This document shows, one piece after another, positions 24,075 through 33,413 of a stretch of DNA of 64,000 nt. The notes under the pieces are model-generated. The model saw nothing but the letters and a program-made list of their open reading frames with translations. It ran no database searches and was not told where the DNA came from. Source of the DNA: Cupriavidus numazuensis (GTDB lineage Bacteria > Pseudomonadota > Gammaproteobacteria > Burkholderiales > Burkholderiaceae); NCBI RefSeq assembly GCF_905397435.1, contig NZ_CAJPVI010000049.1:1-64000 (forward strand), read 5' to 3'. Position 1 is the stretch's first letter. Every line of letters starts with the position of its first letter. The translations under genes and the position numbers were made by a program.

Positions 24075-25183
24075 AGCGAAACAAGAAGATCCTGATCGCC
24101 GTGCTGGGAGCGGTGGCCGTGCTGAGCGCAACGGCGGCCGTACGCAAGGCCAGCAGCGCGCGTCAGGCGCCCGCGCAGATCGCGGCGCCTTCGGTGGTGG
24201 AGTTCCTGCAGTCCGACCTGGTCCAGGCCGGCGCACAGGACCTGCGAGTCGCACTGCCGCTGTCGGGCAGCCTGCGCGCACTGAACCAGGCCTCGGTCAA
24301 GGCCAAGGTCTCCGGCGAAGTGCTGCAGGTGCTCGTGCGCGAAGGCGAGGCCGTACGCGCCGGCCAGGTCATCGTGCGCATCGATCCGACCGAATACGAA
24401 GCCAAGGTCGCACAGGCACGCGGCCAGATGCTGGCGGCGCGCGGCCAGTTCGAGAACTCGCGCCAGACCTGGGAGCGCAACCGCGAACTGGTTGGCAAGG
24501 GCTTTATCTCGAAGACCGCATTCGACAACTACCAGTCCAACCTGGACGTGGCGCACGCCAATCTGGATGCCGCGCAAGGCGGCCTCGCCGTCGCGCAGAA
24601 GGCGCTGAACGACACGGTGGTCAAGGCACCGCTCGACGGTATGGTCGCAGCACGTGCCGTGCAGCCTGGCGAGAAGGTATCGCCCGACACGCGCCTGATC
24701 GACGTGGTCGATTTGCGCGTACTGGAACTGGAAGCCCCGGTGCCGATGGCCGACGTGGCCCGCGCCTCGGTGGGCCAGTCCGTGCAGCTCGATGTGGAAG
24801 GCGCCGGGCAGTTTGCCGGCTCGCTCGTGCGCATCAACCCGGCGGTAAGCCAGGGCACGCGCAGCATCATGGTCTATGTGCGCGTGCAGAACGGCGACGG
24901 CAAGCTGCGCGCCGGCATGTTCGCGCGCGGCGCGCTGGTGCTCGGCCAGCGCAGCGGCGTCGTGTCGGTGCCGGCCTCGGCCGTACGCAGCGATGGCGAG
25001 CGCGCGTTTGTCTATGTCGTCGAGAACGGCATGCTTGTCGAGCGCGCGGTGCAGACCGGCGTGCGTGACGAAGGCAGGGGCATGGTGGAAATCGTCTCGG
25101 GACTGACGACCGGTACCGAAGTCGTGCGCAACAACCTCGGCACGCTGCGCAGCGGCAGCCAGGTGCGCCGCGTGAAGGCCTGA
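24071..25183 (+). CDS. RND efflux periplasmic adaptor (membrane fusion protein)
   Basis: The 370-residue HlyD/AcrA-type adaptor has an N-terminal membrane anchor (IAVLGAVAVLSATAAV), no lipobox Cys, a lipoyl half-motif VLVREGEAVRAGQVIVRID, a coiled-coil hairpin (about residues 105-165), the second lipoyl half (VVKAPLDGMVAARAVQPGEK) and beta-barrel and membrane-proximal domains. It would bridge the RND pump and an outer-membrane channel in the periplasm. The start overlaps the TetR stop and the pump gene begins 12 bp downstream. Confidence 0.92.
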   Translation: MKRNKKILIAVLGAVAVLSATAAVRKASSARQAPAQIAAPSVVEFLQSDLVQAGAQDLRVALPLSGSLRALNQASVKAKVSGEVLQVLVREGEAVRAGQVIVRIDPTEYEAKVAQARGQMLAARGQFENSRQTWERNRELVGKGFISKTAFDNYQSNLDVAHANLDAAQGGLAVAQKALNDTVVKAPLDGMVAARAVQPGEKVSPDTRLIDVVDLRVLELEAPVPMADVARASVGQSVQLDVEGAGQFAGSLVRINPAVSQGTRSIMVYVRVQNGDGKLRAGMFARGALVLGQRSGVVSVPASAVRSDGERAFVYVVENGMLVERAVQTGVRDEGRGMVEIVSGLTTGTEVVRNNLGTLRSGSQVRRVKA

Positions 25184-25195
25184 GGACGCGCCGCC

Positions 25196-28100
25196 ATGTG
25201 GTTCACCCGCCTGTCGATCCAGAATCCGGTGCTGGCCACCATGATGATGATGGCGTTCATCGTCGTGGGCCTGTTCTCGTACCAGCGCCTGCCGGTGGAC
25301 CAGTTCCCCGACATCACCTTCCCGGTGGTCGTGGTGCAGACCGAGTATCCGGGCGCCGCGCCGGAATCGGTCGAGTCCGACGTCACGCGCAAGGTCGAAG
25401 AGATCGTCAACACGATCTCCGGCATTGACGAAATTTTCTCGCACTCTTATCAGGGCACCTCGGTCGTCGTCGTCAAGTTCGACCTGAGCGTCGATGTCGG
25501 CCAGGCCGCGCAGGACGTGCGCGACAAGCTCGCGCTGATCCGCCCGCAACTGCGCGACGAAGTCGAAGAGCCGCGCGTGCTGCGCTACGACCCGACCGAC
25601 GCACCGATCTTCTACCTGTCCGTCTCCAACGCGCCGGGCGCGCAGCGCAGCCAGCGCGAGCTGACGACGATTGCCGACCAGATCGTGCGCAAACGGCTCG
25701 AAACCGTGCGCGGCGTCGGCGCGATCAACATCGTCGGCGGGACCAAGCGCGAAGTGGAAATCCGCATCCGCCCGGCCCAACTCGAAGCGCTCGGCATCGG
25801 CATCGACCAGGTCATGAACGCGATCCGCAGCGAGAACCAGGAGCTGCCGGCCGGCGAACTGCGCTCGTCCTCCGCCGAGACCGTGGTGCAGATCAAGGGC
25901 CGCGTGCCCACGCCCGACGCGTTCCGCCACATCATCGTCGCACGCCGCGCGGGCCAGCCGGTCACGCTCGGCGAAATCGCCGACGTGCGCGACGGCCAGG
26001 AAGAACAGGAAAGCCTGGCGCTGCTCGATGGCAAGCGCGCCCTCTTCCTTTCGGTGGTCAAGGCACAGGGCCAGAACACGGTCGATACCGTCGACGGCCT
26101 CGTGCGCATGGCCGACGAGGTGCGCAAGCTCGTGCCCGCCGGCGTGCAGCTCACGGTGGTCAACGACACGGCACGCGGCATCCGCAGCAGCGTGAAGGAA
26201 GTCCGTTCCACGCTACTGGAAGGCGCGCTGCTGACGGTGGCGATTGTTTTCCTGTTCCTCGGCTCCTGGCGCAGCACGGTCATCACCGGCCTCACGCTGC
26301 CGATCGCGCTGATCGGCACGTTTGGCGTGATGTACCTGTGCGGCTTCACGCTCAACGTGATCACGCTGATGGCGCTGTCGCTGTGCGTGGGCCTGCTGAT
26401 CGACGATGCCATCGTGGTGCGCGAGAACATCGTGCGCCACAACCTGATGGGCAAGGACCATCGCACGTCGGCGCTGGACGGCACGGCCGAGATCGGGCTC
26501 GCGGTGCTGGCCACCACGTTCTCGATCGTCGCGGTGTTCCTGCCGGTGGGGTTCATGGGCGGCATCATCGGGCGCTTCTTCCACCAGTTCGGCATCACCG
26601 TGGTGGCGGCCGTGCTGATCTCGATGTTCGTGTCGTTCACGCTCGACCCGATGCTGTCCTCGGTCTGGCATGACCCCGACCTGCACGGCACCGGCAACAA
26701 GACAAGCTGGTACGGCCGCACCATCGGGCGGCTGCTTGACTGGTTCTCGGCGCGCATGGATGCGCTGGGCCATGGCTACGCCGCGATGCTCGGCTGGGCG
26801 CTCAAGCACCGGCTGGCAACCACGCTGATCGCGATCGTCACGTTCTTTGGCAGCTTCGCGCTGGTACCGCTGATCGGCACAGAGTTCGTACCGGCTGCCG
26901 ACCTTGGCGAAACACAGGTCGGCTTCACCACGCCGGTCGGCACCTCCATTGAAGTCACCGAGGCCAAGGTGCGGCAGGTCGAAGCGGCGCTCAAGACCTT
27001 CCCCGAAGTCGCCTATACCTACGCCACGATCAACGCGGGCAATACGTCCGGGCGCAACAATGCGCTGGTGTCGGTGCGGCTGGTCGATCGCCGCGCGCGC
27101 AAGCTGTCCACCGTGCAGCTGAACCCGAAGATTCGCGAGCGCCTGGGCAGCATTGCCGGCATCACGCTGACCATGGTCGGCATGCCCGATGGCGCTGGCG
27201 GCCAGAAGGCCGTGCAGGTGTCGATCCAGGGTGATGACCTCGACGAACTGCGCCGGCTGTCGCAGGAAGCCAGCCGCCGCATGCTGGCGATTCGCGGCCT
27301 GGCGGATCTGGATTCGAGCATGAAGGACGACCGCCCCACCATCGAGGTGCGCATCCGACGCCAGCTCGCGTCCGACCTCGGCGTCGGGGTCGCACAGATC
27401 GGCAATGCGCTGCGGCCGCTGCTCGCGGGTGACGCTATCAGCTCGTGGCGCGCGCCGGATGACCAGAACTACGACGTACGCGTACGGCTGCCGCGCGATG
27501 CGCGCACAGGGCTCGCCGACCTCAACGCGCTGATGATCGCCAGCAACCAGACCAACGCCGACGGCACGCCGAAGATGGTGCCGCTGCGCCAGGTGGCCGA
27601 GTTGGTGCAGACGACGGGCGCCAACCAGATCAGCCGCCGCGACCTGAACCGTGAAGTCGAACTGACCGCCAACACCTCAGGACGTTCCGCTGGCGAAGTC
27701 GCACGAGACGTCAAGGCAGCCCTGGACGGCATGACCTGGCCGGCCGGTTATAAATACCGCTTCGGCGGCTCGACCAAGTCGATGAACGAGTCGTTCGGCT
27801 ATGCGGTGTCGGCGCTGGCGCTGGCCGTGATCTTCATCTACATGATCCTGGCCTCGCAGTTCGCGAGCTTCTTCCAGCCGATCGCGATCATGACGTCGCT
27901 GCCGCTCACGCTGATCGGCGTGTTCGCGGCGCTGCTGCTGTTCCGCTCGACGCTCAATATGTTCTCGATCATCGGCTTCATCATGCTGATGGGGCTGGTG
28001 ACCAAGAACGCGATCCTGCTGGTGGACTTTGCCAATCAGGCACGGCACGGGCATGTGGATGGCGCCGACGGCCACGCACCGCTCTCGCGCGAAGCGGCGC

Positions 28101-28411
28101 TGATCGAAGCCGCGCGCGTGCGGCTGCGCCCGATCCTGATGACCACGCTGGCGATGATCTTCGGCATGGTGCCGCTCGCTTTCAGCCTGGGCGAAGGCGC
28201 CGAGCAGCGCGCGCCGATGGGCCAGACGGTGATCGGGGGCATCATCACGTCGTCGATTCTGACGCTCGTGGTCGTCCCTGTGATTTATACGTATCTTGAC
28301 GACTTCGCGGCATGGCTGCGGCGGCGCTGGCAAGGGAAGGACGCAGCGCAGGCCAGACCGGCCGCCGAGGCCGGCGCGGCGGCCGTCGTACAACAGCGCA
28401 GCGCGGAATGA
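25196..28411 (+). CDS. RND multidrug efflux transporter, HAE1 type
   Basis: The 1071-residue inner-membrane pump has the AcrB/MdtB-like two-fold arrangement. TM1 is followed by LPVDQFPDITFPVV, a large periplasmic loop, TM2-6, TM7 and a second loop, then TM8-12. Seen are the proton-relay acidic pair in TM4 (GLLIDDAIVVREN), the LPVGFMGGIIGRFF motif and TM10 LVTKNAILLVDFANQA with its Lys. It drives export of hydrophobic compounds with the proton gradient; the substrate cannot be deduced. The operon lacks its own channel, but a TolC-type gene lies 1.2 kb downstream. Confidence 0.95.
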   Translation: MWFTRLSIQNPVLATMMMMAFIVVGLFSYQRLPVDQFPDITFPVVVVQTEYPGAAPESVESDVTRKVEEIVNTISGIDEIFSHSYQGTSVVVVKFDLSVDVGQAAQDVRDKLALIRPQLRDEVEEPRVLRYDPTDAPIFYLSVSNAPGAQRSQRELTTIADQIVRKRLETVRGVGAINIVGGTKREVEIRIRPAQLEALGIGIDQVMNAIRSENQELPAGELRSSSAETVVQIKGRVPTPDAFRHIIVARRAGQPVTLGEIADVRDGQEEQESLALLDGKRALFLSVVKAQGQNTVDTVDGLVRMADEVRKLVPAGVQLTVVNDTARGIRSSVKEVRSTLLEGALLTVAIVFLFLGSWRSTVITGLTLPIALIGTFGVMYLCGFTLNVITLMALSLCVGLLIDDAIVVRENIVRHNLMGKDHRTSALDGTAEIGLAVLATTFSIVAVFLPVGFMGGIIGRFFHQFGITVVAAVLISMFVSFTLDPMLSSVWHDPDLHGTGNKTSWYGRTIGRLLDWFSARMDALGHGYAAMLGWALKHRLATTLIAIVTFFGSFALVPLIGTEFVPAADLGETQVGFTTPVGTSIEVTEAKVRQVEAALKTFPEVAYTYATINAGNTSGRNNALVSVRLVDRRARKLSTVQLNPKIRERLGSIAGITLTMVGMPDGAGGQKAVQVSIQGDDLDELRRLSQEASRRMLAIRGLADLDSSMKDDRPTIEVRIRRQLASDLGVGVAQIGNALRPLLAGDAISSWRAPDDQNYDVRVRLPRDARTGLADLNALMIASNQTNADGTPKMVPLRQVAELVQTTGANQISRRDLNREVELTANTSGRSAGEVARDVKAALDGMTWPAGYKYRFGGSTKSMNESFGYAVSALALAVIFIYMILASQFASFFQPIAIMTSLPLTLIGVFAALLLFRSTLNMFSIIGFIMLMGLVTKNAILLVDFANQARHGHVDGADGHAPLSREAALIEAARVRLRPILMTTLAMIFGMVPLAFSLGEGAEQRAPMGQTVIGGIITSSILTLVVVPVIYTYLDDFAAWLRRRWQGKDAAQARPAAEAGAAAVVQQRSAE

Positions 28412-28432
28412 GCCGGACGACGCACCAGAGGG

Positions 28433-28438
28433 TTAAAA
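28433..28438 (+). promoter_or_regulatory. Candidate -10 element (TAAAAT) ahead of pcm
   Basis: TAAAAT lies about 90 bp before the methyltransferase start in the gap after the pump gene. There is no convincing -35, so the pcm-rhodanese-tolC genes may have their own promoter or be read from the efflux operon. Confidence 0.3.
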
Positions 28439-28529
28439 TACTGGGTTTGACAAGATTGTCCGGCCGTGGCACCGCGCGGCTGCGACGCGATGACCCACAT
28501 AGCGGTCGGCATTGGTAAGGAATGGCAAG

Positions 28530-29183
28530 ATGGATCTCGAAAAAGCCCGATTCAACATGATCGAACAGCAAATCCGCCCGTGGGACGTGCTGGACCAGGA
28601 AATCCTGGACCTGCTGGCGGTGGTCAAGCGCGAGGAATTCGTTCCCGCCGCCTACAAGGGCCTGGCCTTCGTCGACATGGAGATACCGCTGCCGGGCGGC
28701 CAGAACATGCTGCCCCCGCGCGTGGAAGCTCGCATCCTGCAGGAACTGGCCGTACGCAAGCATGAGAACGTGCTGGAAATCGGCGCCGGTTCCGGCTACA
28801 TGGCCGCGCTGCTGGCCAACCGCGCACGTCACGTGCTGACCGTGGATATCGTGCCCGAACTCGCAACCCTGGCCCGCCAGAACCTGGCCAATGCCGGCGT
28901 CACCAATGTCGACGTGGCCGAAGGCAACGCCGCTGATGGCTGGGCCGCCGCTGCGCCGTACGACGTGATCTGCATCTCGGGCTCGCTGCCGGCCATCCCG
29001 CAATCATTGCTGTCGCAAATCAAGGTCGGCGGCCGCATTGCCGCGTTCGTCGGTTCGCTGCCGGTGATGGAGGCTCGCCTGGTCACGCGCCTGTCCGACA
29101 CCGAGTACCAGGTCGTGAACCTGTTCGAGACCGCGGTCAAGCCGCTGGTCGGCGCGGCCCAGCCGTCGCAATTCCGGTTCTGA
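28530..29183 (+). CDS. Protein-L-isoaspartate O-methyltransferase family protein
   Basis: The 217-residue SAM-dependent methyltransferase shows the PCMT pattern: MIEQQIRPW and REEFVPAAYKGLAF before the SAM site ENVLEIGAGSGYMAALLA, then VDIVPELA and EGNAADGW. PCMT enzymes methylate isoaspartyl residues for repair of aged proteins. Short proteobacterial members near tolC, like this one, diverge in the N-terminal part, and activity is not proven for them. ATG 28530 is preceded by AAGGAA; the frame extends 18 bp upstream without support. A rhodanese gene starts 12 bp after it. Confidence 0.85.
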   Translation: MDLEKARFNMIEQQIRPWDVLDQEILDLLAVVKREEFVPAAYKGLAFVDMEIPLPGGQNMLPPRVEARILQELAVRKHENVLEIGAGSGYMAALLANRARHVLTVDIVPELATLARQNLANAGVTNVDVAEGNAADGWAAAAPYDVICISGSLPAIPQSLLSQIKVGGRIAAFVGSLPVMEARLVTRLSDTEYQVVNLFETAVKPLVGAAQPSQFRF

Positions 29184-29195
29184 GGAAGTAGCGCC

Positions 29196-29519
29196 ATGCA
29201 GGTTATCCAACCCACCGAACTGGCCCAGTGGCTGGCCGATGCCAGCCGTGCCAAGCCGGTCCTGCTGGATGTGCGTGAGCCGTGGGAGGTGCAGACCTGC
29301 GCCATGCCCGGCATCACCCACATCCCCATGCGCGACATCCCGGCGCGCGCCGCCGAGCTGGACGAGGATGCGGACATCGTCTGCATCTGCCATCACGGCA
29401 TGCGCAGCATGCAGGTGGCCGCGTTTCTCGAGCGCCAGGGCTACGCCAAGGTCTACAACCTCACCGGCGGCGTCGACGCCTGGGCGAGCCAGGTAGACCC
29501 GGCCATGCCGAAGTACTGA
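29196..29519 (+). CDS. Rhodanese-like sulfurtransferase domain protein
   Basis: The 107-residue single-domain rhodanese has LLDVREPWEVQTCAMPGITH (the CH2-A-type motif) and the active-site loop CICHHGMRS, with Cys65 as the likely persulfide carrier. It ends with GGVDAWA, the usual C-terminal signature. It could pass sulfur to acceptors in the cytoplasm. Position between the PCMT-like gene and tolC is a conserved arrangement in this bacterial group by my recollection, but gives no direct clue to the acceptor. Confidence 0.92.
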   Translation: MQVIQPTELAQWLADASRAKPVLLDVREPWEVQTCAMPGITHIPMRDIPARAAELDEDADIVCICHHGMRSMQVAAFLERQGYAKVYNLTGGVDAWASQVDPAMPKY

Positions 29520-29616
29520 GAGGCCGAAGCCCCGCTTGGTTGCCGACCGCCCGCGAAGTCAAACCCAAACAAAAAATGACCGTTGGCCGCGCCTGTGCCG
29601 GCAACCTGGAGATGTG

Positions 29617-31110
29617 ATGACGTTTGCGCCTTTCGCCGCGACCGGCAGGATGCGACTGGCAGTTGCGCTGTCCTTGTATGCGCTTCTGCAAGTGCCGGCG
29701 GCCTCGGCCGCCGACCTGCTGCAGGTCTACCGCGACGCCCAGTCCAACGACGCCCAGTTCGCGAGCGCACGCTCGCAACTGCTGGCCACGCGTGAAAAAC
29801 TGCCGCAGGGCCGGGCCGGACTGCTGCCGCTGGTCACGGGCACGGCCGGCGCCACGCGCACCCGGCTTGACCAGACCGCGGCCCTGGCGCAGGGCCTGCC
29901 CAGTGCATCGGGGGTTCGGTTCTTCAACAACAACAACTGGGCCCTGCAGCTGAGCCAGCCGCTGTTCCGCTGGGATCGCTGGGAAACCTACAAGCAGGGC
30001 GAACTGGCCGCGATGGCCGGCGAAGTCACGTTCCAGCAGGCGCAGCTCGACCTGATCACCCGGTCCGCGCAGGCTTACTTCGACGTACTCACGGCGCAGG
30101 ACAACCTCTACCTGGCCGGCGCACAGAAAAAGGCGATCGGCGAACAGCTCGCCCAGGCCAAGCGCAATTTCGAAGTCGGCACCGCCACCATCACCGACGC
30201 CAATGACGCCCAGGCTCGCTTCGACCTGGCCACGTCGACCGAGATCGCCGCACAGAGCGCGCTGGAAGTTACCCGCGCCAACTTGCAGCAGATCACGGGC
30301 AAGCCCGTGGACGAGCTGCTCGGCCTGCGGCCAGCCGCCGATCTGCCTGCGCCGGTGCCGGCAGATTCCAATGCCTGGGCTGCCCAGGCCGAGGCCAGCA
30401 ACCTGCAGGTAGGCCTGGCCAACTACAACCTTGAAACGGCCCAGCGCGAAACCAACAAGGCAAAGGCCGCGCACCTGCCTTCGGTAGACCTGGTGGCGTC
30501 CTACGGCTTCACCAACCAGACCGGCAGCGCCACGCAGACGATCTCGACGCACTACAACGCCTCGCAGATCGGCGTGCAGCTGAGCATGCCGATCTTCGCG
30601 GGCGGCCAGATCCAGTCGCGCGTGCGTGAAACGATCGCACTGGCCGACAAGGCCGCGAGCGACCTCGAATTCGCGCGCCGCACGGCCGCGCAAAGCGCGC
30701 GCCAGAGCTATTCAGGCGTGTCCAACGGCCTGGCACAGGTCAAGGCGCTGGAAGCGGCGGAGCGCTCGGCGCAGAGCGCGGTGGAATCGAACCAGCTCGG
30801 TTATGAGGTCGGCGTGCGCATCAACATCGATGTGCTGAACGCCGAGGCACAACTGTTCCAGACGCGCGCCAACCTGGCCAAGGCACGGTATGACACGATC
30901 ATGAACGGCCTGCGGCTGAAGGCTTCGACAGGCGTGCTGCAGGAAGACGATATCGTCCAGATCAACACGCTGCTGACGTCGACGCCGGGCGCCATGTATC
31001 AGTTGCCGCAGAAGGCGAAGATCGGCGCGATGACCACGCCCTCCCCTGCCTCGGCTTCGCGCCGCAGCGGCCGGCGTGAAGCGCAGGCAGCCGGCACGCC
31101 GCGCTCCTGA
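29617..31110 (+). CDS. tolC: TolC family outer-membrane efflux channel
   Basis: The 497-residue protein starts with a Sec signal peptide (RMRLAVALSLYALLQVPAAS, cleavage near ASA-AD) and continues with the two-fold TolC pattern of long Ala/Gln-rich coiled-coil helices and short barrel strands. Seen are DLLQVYRDAQSNDAQFASA, QAYFDVLTAQDNLYLA, and in the second half NYNLETAQRETNKAKAAHLP. Trimers form the exit duct for tripartite pumps and type I secretion; the RND pump upstream is the obvious partner. GGAGA precedes ATG 29617. The tail is Ser/Arg/Ala-rich. Confidence 0.93.
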   Translation: MTFAPFAATGRMRLAVALSLYALLQVPAASAADLLQVYRDAQSNDAQFASARSQLLATREKLPQGRAGLLPLVTGTAGATRTRLDQTAALAQGLPSASGVRFFNNNNWALQLSQPLFRWDRWETYKQGELAAMAGEVTFQQAQLDLITRSAQAYFDVLTAQDNLYLAGAQKKAIGEQLAQAKRNFEVGTATITDANDAQARFDLATSTEIAAQSALEVTRANLQQITGKPVDELLGLRPAADLPAPVPADSNAWAAQAEASNLQVGLANYNLETAQRETNKAKAAHLPSVDLVASYGFTNQTGSATQTISTHYNASQIGVQLSMPIFAGGQIQSRVRETIALADKAASDLEFARRTAAQSARQSYSGVSNGLAQVKALEAAERSAQSAVESNQLGYEVGVRINIDVLNAEAQLFQTRANLAKARYDTIMNGLRLKASTGVLQEDDIVQINTLLTSTPGAMYQLPQKAKIGAMTTPSPASASRRSGRREAQAAGTPRS

Positions 31111-31132
31111 AGAAAACGACTGGAATGACGCA

Positions 31133-31157
31133 AAACGGGCCGCAATGCGGCCCGTTT
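31133..31157. terminator. Bidirectional terminator, tolC / META-DUF4377 gene
   Basis: An 11-bp perfect stem AAACGGGCCGC / GCGGCCCGTTT around AAT lies between convergent genes; the stem itself ends in A/T runs on each side. Confidence 0.75.
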
Positions 31158-31172
31158 CGTTTGGGTAGCGGC

Positions 31173-32000
31173 CTAGTTCGCCCGCGTGCGCGACTCCACG
31201 CTGAGCAACTGCCAGCGGATCGACGAGGCATCGGCCGGCGGATTCGGCACCTTGTACTCGCGCACCCGTAGCTTGTACAAGATGCCCGGCTCGAAATCGA
31301 GTCCTTCGATCGGGCCATACCAGAGCTGCCACGGCGCGTCCGGCGACTCACGCCAGCGATAGCACGTCATGCGGCCCACGCCGGTGCATTCCACGCGCTG
31401 CGAATCGATGTAGACGGTCTTCTCGACGCTGCCCGCGGCATCGATGCGCGCACCGCGCTGGCCAACGCCCTCGCGCTCGACAAACTGCAGCAGGTCCTCG
31501 CCGGCCGTTTTCCAGATGATCTGCCGCCCTGTGGACCCCGCCGAGGGCTGCGTGCCGACCGTCACGAACGGCGTTTGCATCGCCTTGAGCAGCGCCGACT
31601 CCAGCTCCATGCGCGGCGGCGGACAGGCCATGCGCGTGCCGGCCACGCGGTCGAAGCGGATGCCGGTATCGGTCTTGCCATAACTGCCGGTAAAGCGATT
31701 GCAGCCGCTCGTGCCACTGACGGTGCCTTGCGCGGCGTCGATGCCGCTGTTGAACTCGAAGATGATGGGCTGGCCGTTATCGCCGTGCGGGATGTCGCGC
31801 AGCGTGCCGTCGGGTTGTTGCCAGCGGATCAGTTCCCAGCGGCTGGGACCCGAGGATTGGGTCTGGTTGAGGGCGGGCGCGGTGGCAGTCGATTCCGGCG
31901 CCGGACCTGTCGCGCAGGCGCCCAGTGCGCCAGCGAGCACGGCTGCCGCTGCGCCGCGTCGGGCGAACCGGAGGCAGGTATCACGGGTGAATGTCTGCAT
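31173..32000 (-). CDS. META and DUF4377 domain lipoprotein
   Basis: The 275-residue protein has a lipoprotein signal (RRGAAAAVLAGALGAC; Cys about residue 29), then a META domain (about 55-165; GTVSGTSGCNRFTGSY, and AGTRMACPPPRMELE, as in HslJ) and a DUF4377 domain (about 195-270; RVECTGVGRMTCYRWRESP, YKLRVREYKVPNPP). Both domains occur in envelope proteins of unclear function; HslJ is linked to novobiocin resistance and stress in E. coli. AGGAGCC lies upstream of ATG 32000 at slightly long spacing. It stands alone between tolC and waaA. Confidence 0.85.
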   Translation of the reverse strand: MQTFTRDTCLRFARRGAAAAVLAGALGACATGPAPESTATAPALNQTQSSGPSRWELIRWQQPDGTLRDIPHGDNGQPIIFEFNSGIDAAQGTVSGTSGCNRFTGSYGKTDTGIRFDRVAGTRMACPPPRMELESALLKAMQTPFVTVGTQPSAGSTGRQIIWKTAGEDLLQFVEREGVGQRGARIDAAGSVEKTVYIDSQRVECTGVGRMTCYRWRESPDAPWQLWYGPIEGLDFEPGILYKLRVREYKVPNPPADASSIRWQLLSVESRTRAN

Positions 32001-32123
32001 GGGTGTTGGCTCCTGTCGTAAGGCGAGCCGGGCAGGCAGACTGCCCGGCGCACCAGGTTGATGCCCCTTAGAGCCTGGGGCATTGCCGCGAATTCCCTGC
32101 GGCGTCTTTTGCGCGATGCAGGC

Positions 32124-33413
32124 TCAGGCACCCAGCGCGGGCGCCAGCGCCGCCAGCGTGCGCACCGTGGCACCGCGGTGCACACCGGCAAACGTGCGGG
32201 CATGCGCGCGCATATCGGTCAGCGCAGCGGCATCGGCCAGCAGGCCGGCCGATGCCTGCATCAGTTCGTCGGCATTCGCCACGCGTCGGCACGCGCCCGC
32301 CGCGATGGCATCTTCCGTTGCCTGCGCAAAATTGAACGTATGCGGGCCGACCAGCACCGGCGTGCCCACTGCGCAGGACTCGATCAGGTTCTGCCCGCCG
32401 AGCGGCAGCAGGCTGCCGCCGACGAAGGCCAGGTCCGATGCCGCAAAGTACATCGCCATCTCGCCCATCGAATCGCCGAGCACGATGTCGGCGGTGATGG
32501 GCCCAGCCAGCTTGTCGATATCCATTCCGCTGCGGCGCTGGACCGAGAAGCCCGCGCGCTCCGCCATGGCCGCCACCTCGTCAAAGCGTTGCGGATGGCG
32601 CGGCACGAGCAGCAGCGCGGGCCGTGGCGTCTGCCCACCCAACTGCGCCCAGCGCGACAGCGCATCGAGCAGGAGCGGCTCTTCCCCTTCGCGCGTGCTG
32701 GCCGCGGCGAGCACGGCACGGCCGCCGAACGCCTGGTGCAGGCGATGGCCGCGCTCGACACCGGCCGGCGCCGGCTGCATGTCGAATTTCAGGTTGCCGG
32801 TGATCTGCACTGCATCGATGCCCAACGCCTGGAAACGCTCCGCGTCGCCGCTGGTCTGGGCCAGTACACCGGCAAAGTCCGCGTACATAGCCGCCGCGGC
32901 GCGTCCGAAGCGCGCCGTGCGGCGATAGCTGCGCGGCGACAGTCGGGCATTGACGAGAAACAGCGGCACGCCGGCACGGCGCGCGCCGCGTACAAGATTC
33001 GGCCAGACCTCGGTTTCCATCAGCATGCCCGCTGCTGGCTGGAAATACCGCAGGAACCGGCGCACGAGCCACGGCAGGTCGTAGGGCAGGTAGCACTGGA
33101 GCACGCGCGGCTCCTTGCCGAATAGCTGCGCGCCGGTCTGCCGACCAGTCGGCGTCATATGCGTGAGCAGCAGCCGGTGCGACGGATAGGCGGCCAGCAG
33201 CGCCTCGACGAGCGGCTGTGCGGCGCGGGTCTCGCCCACAGACACCGCATGCAACCACAGCCATGGACCTTGCGCGGGCAGGTGGCCGTAGGCGCCGAGA
33301 CGCTCGCCCACATTCTGGACATAGCCCGGTTCCTTGCGACCACGCCATGCTAGCCGCAGCAGCGCCAGCGGCAGGATGATGACCCAAAGCAAGCTGTACA
33401 GAACGCGTAGCAT
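32124..33413 (-). CDS. waaA: 3-deoxy-D-manno-octulosonic acid (Kdo) transferase
   Basis: The 429-residue GT30 enzyme adds Kdo from CMP-Kdo to lipid A precursor at the inner face of the inner membrane. It has an N-terminal membrane anchor (MLRVLYSLLWVIILPLALL), GERLGAYG, HAVSVGETRAAQPLV with the catalytic-type Glu, METEVWPNL, VNARLSPRSYRR, and the C-terminal donor-binding part with AFVGGSLLPLGGQNLIE. Start ATG 33413 shares one base with the waaC stop (TGATG), so translation is coupled. The frame extends a little upstream but only into waaC. Confidence 0.95.
   Translation of the reverse strand: MLRVLYSLLWVIILPLALLRLAWRGRKEPGYVQNVGERLGAYGHLPAQGPWLWLHAVSVGETRAAQPLVEALLAAYPSHRLLLTHMTPTGRQTGAQLFGKEPRVLQCYLPYDLPWLVRRFLRYFQPAAGMLMETEVWPNLVRGARRAGVPLFLVNARLSPRSYRRTARFGRAAAAMYADFAGVLAQTSGDAERFQALGIDAVQITGNLKFDMQPAPAGVERGHRLHQAFGGRAVLAAASTREGEEPLLLDALSRWAQLGGQTPRPALLLVPRHPQRFDEVAAMAERAGFSVQRRSGMDIDKLAGPITADIVLGDSMGEMAMYFAASDLAFVGGSLLPLGGQNLIESCAVGTPVLVGPHTFNFAQATEDAIAAGACRRVANADELMQASAGLLADAAALTDMRAHARTFAGVHRGATVRTLAALAPALGA

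Noticed and set aside
23963..25930. 655-codon minus-strand open frame opposite the efflux genes
   Set aside because: Antisense shadow of high-GC coding sequence with no domain signature.
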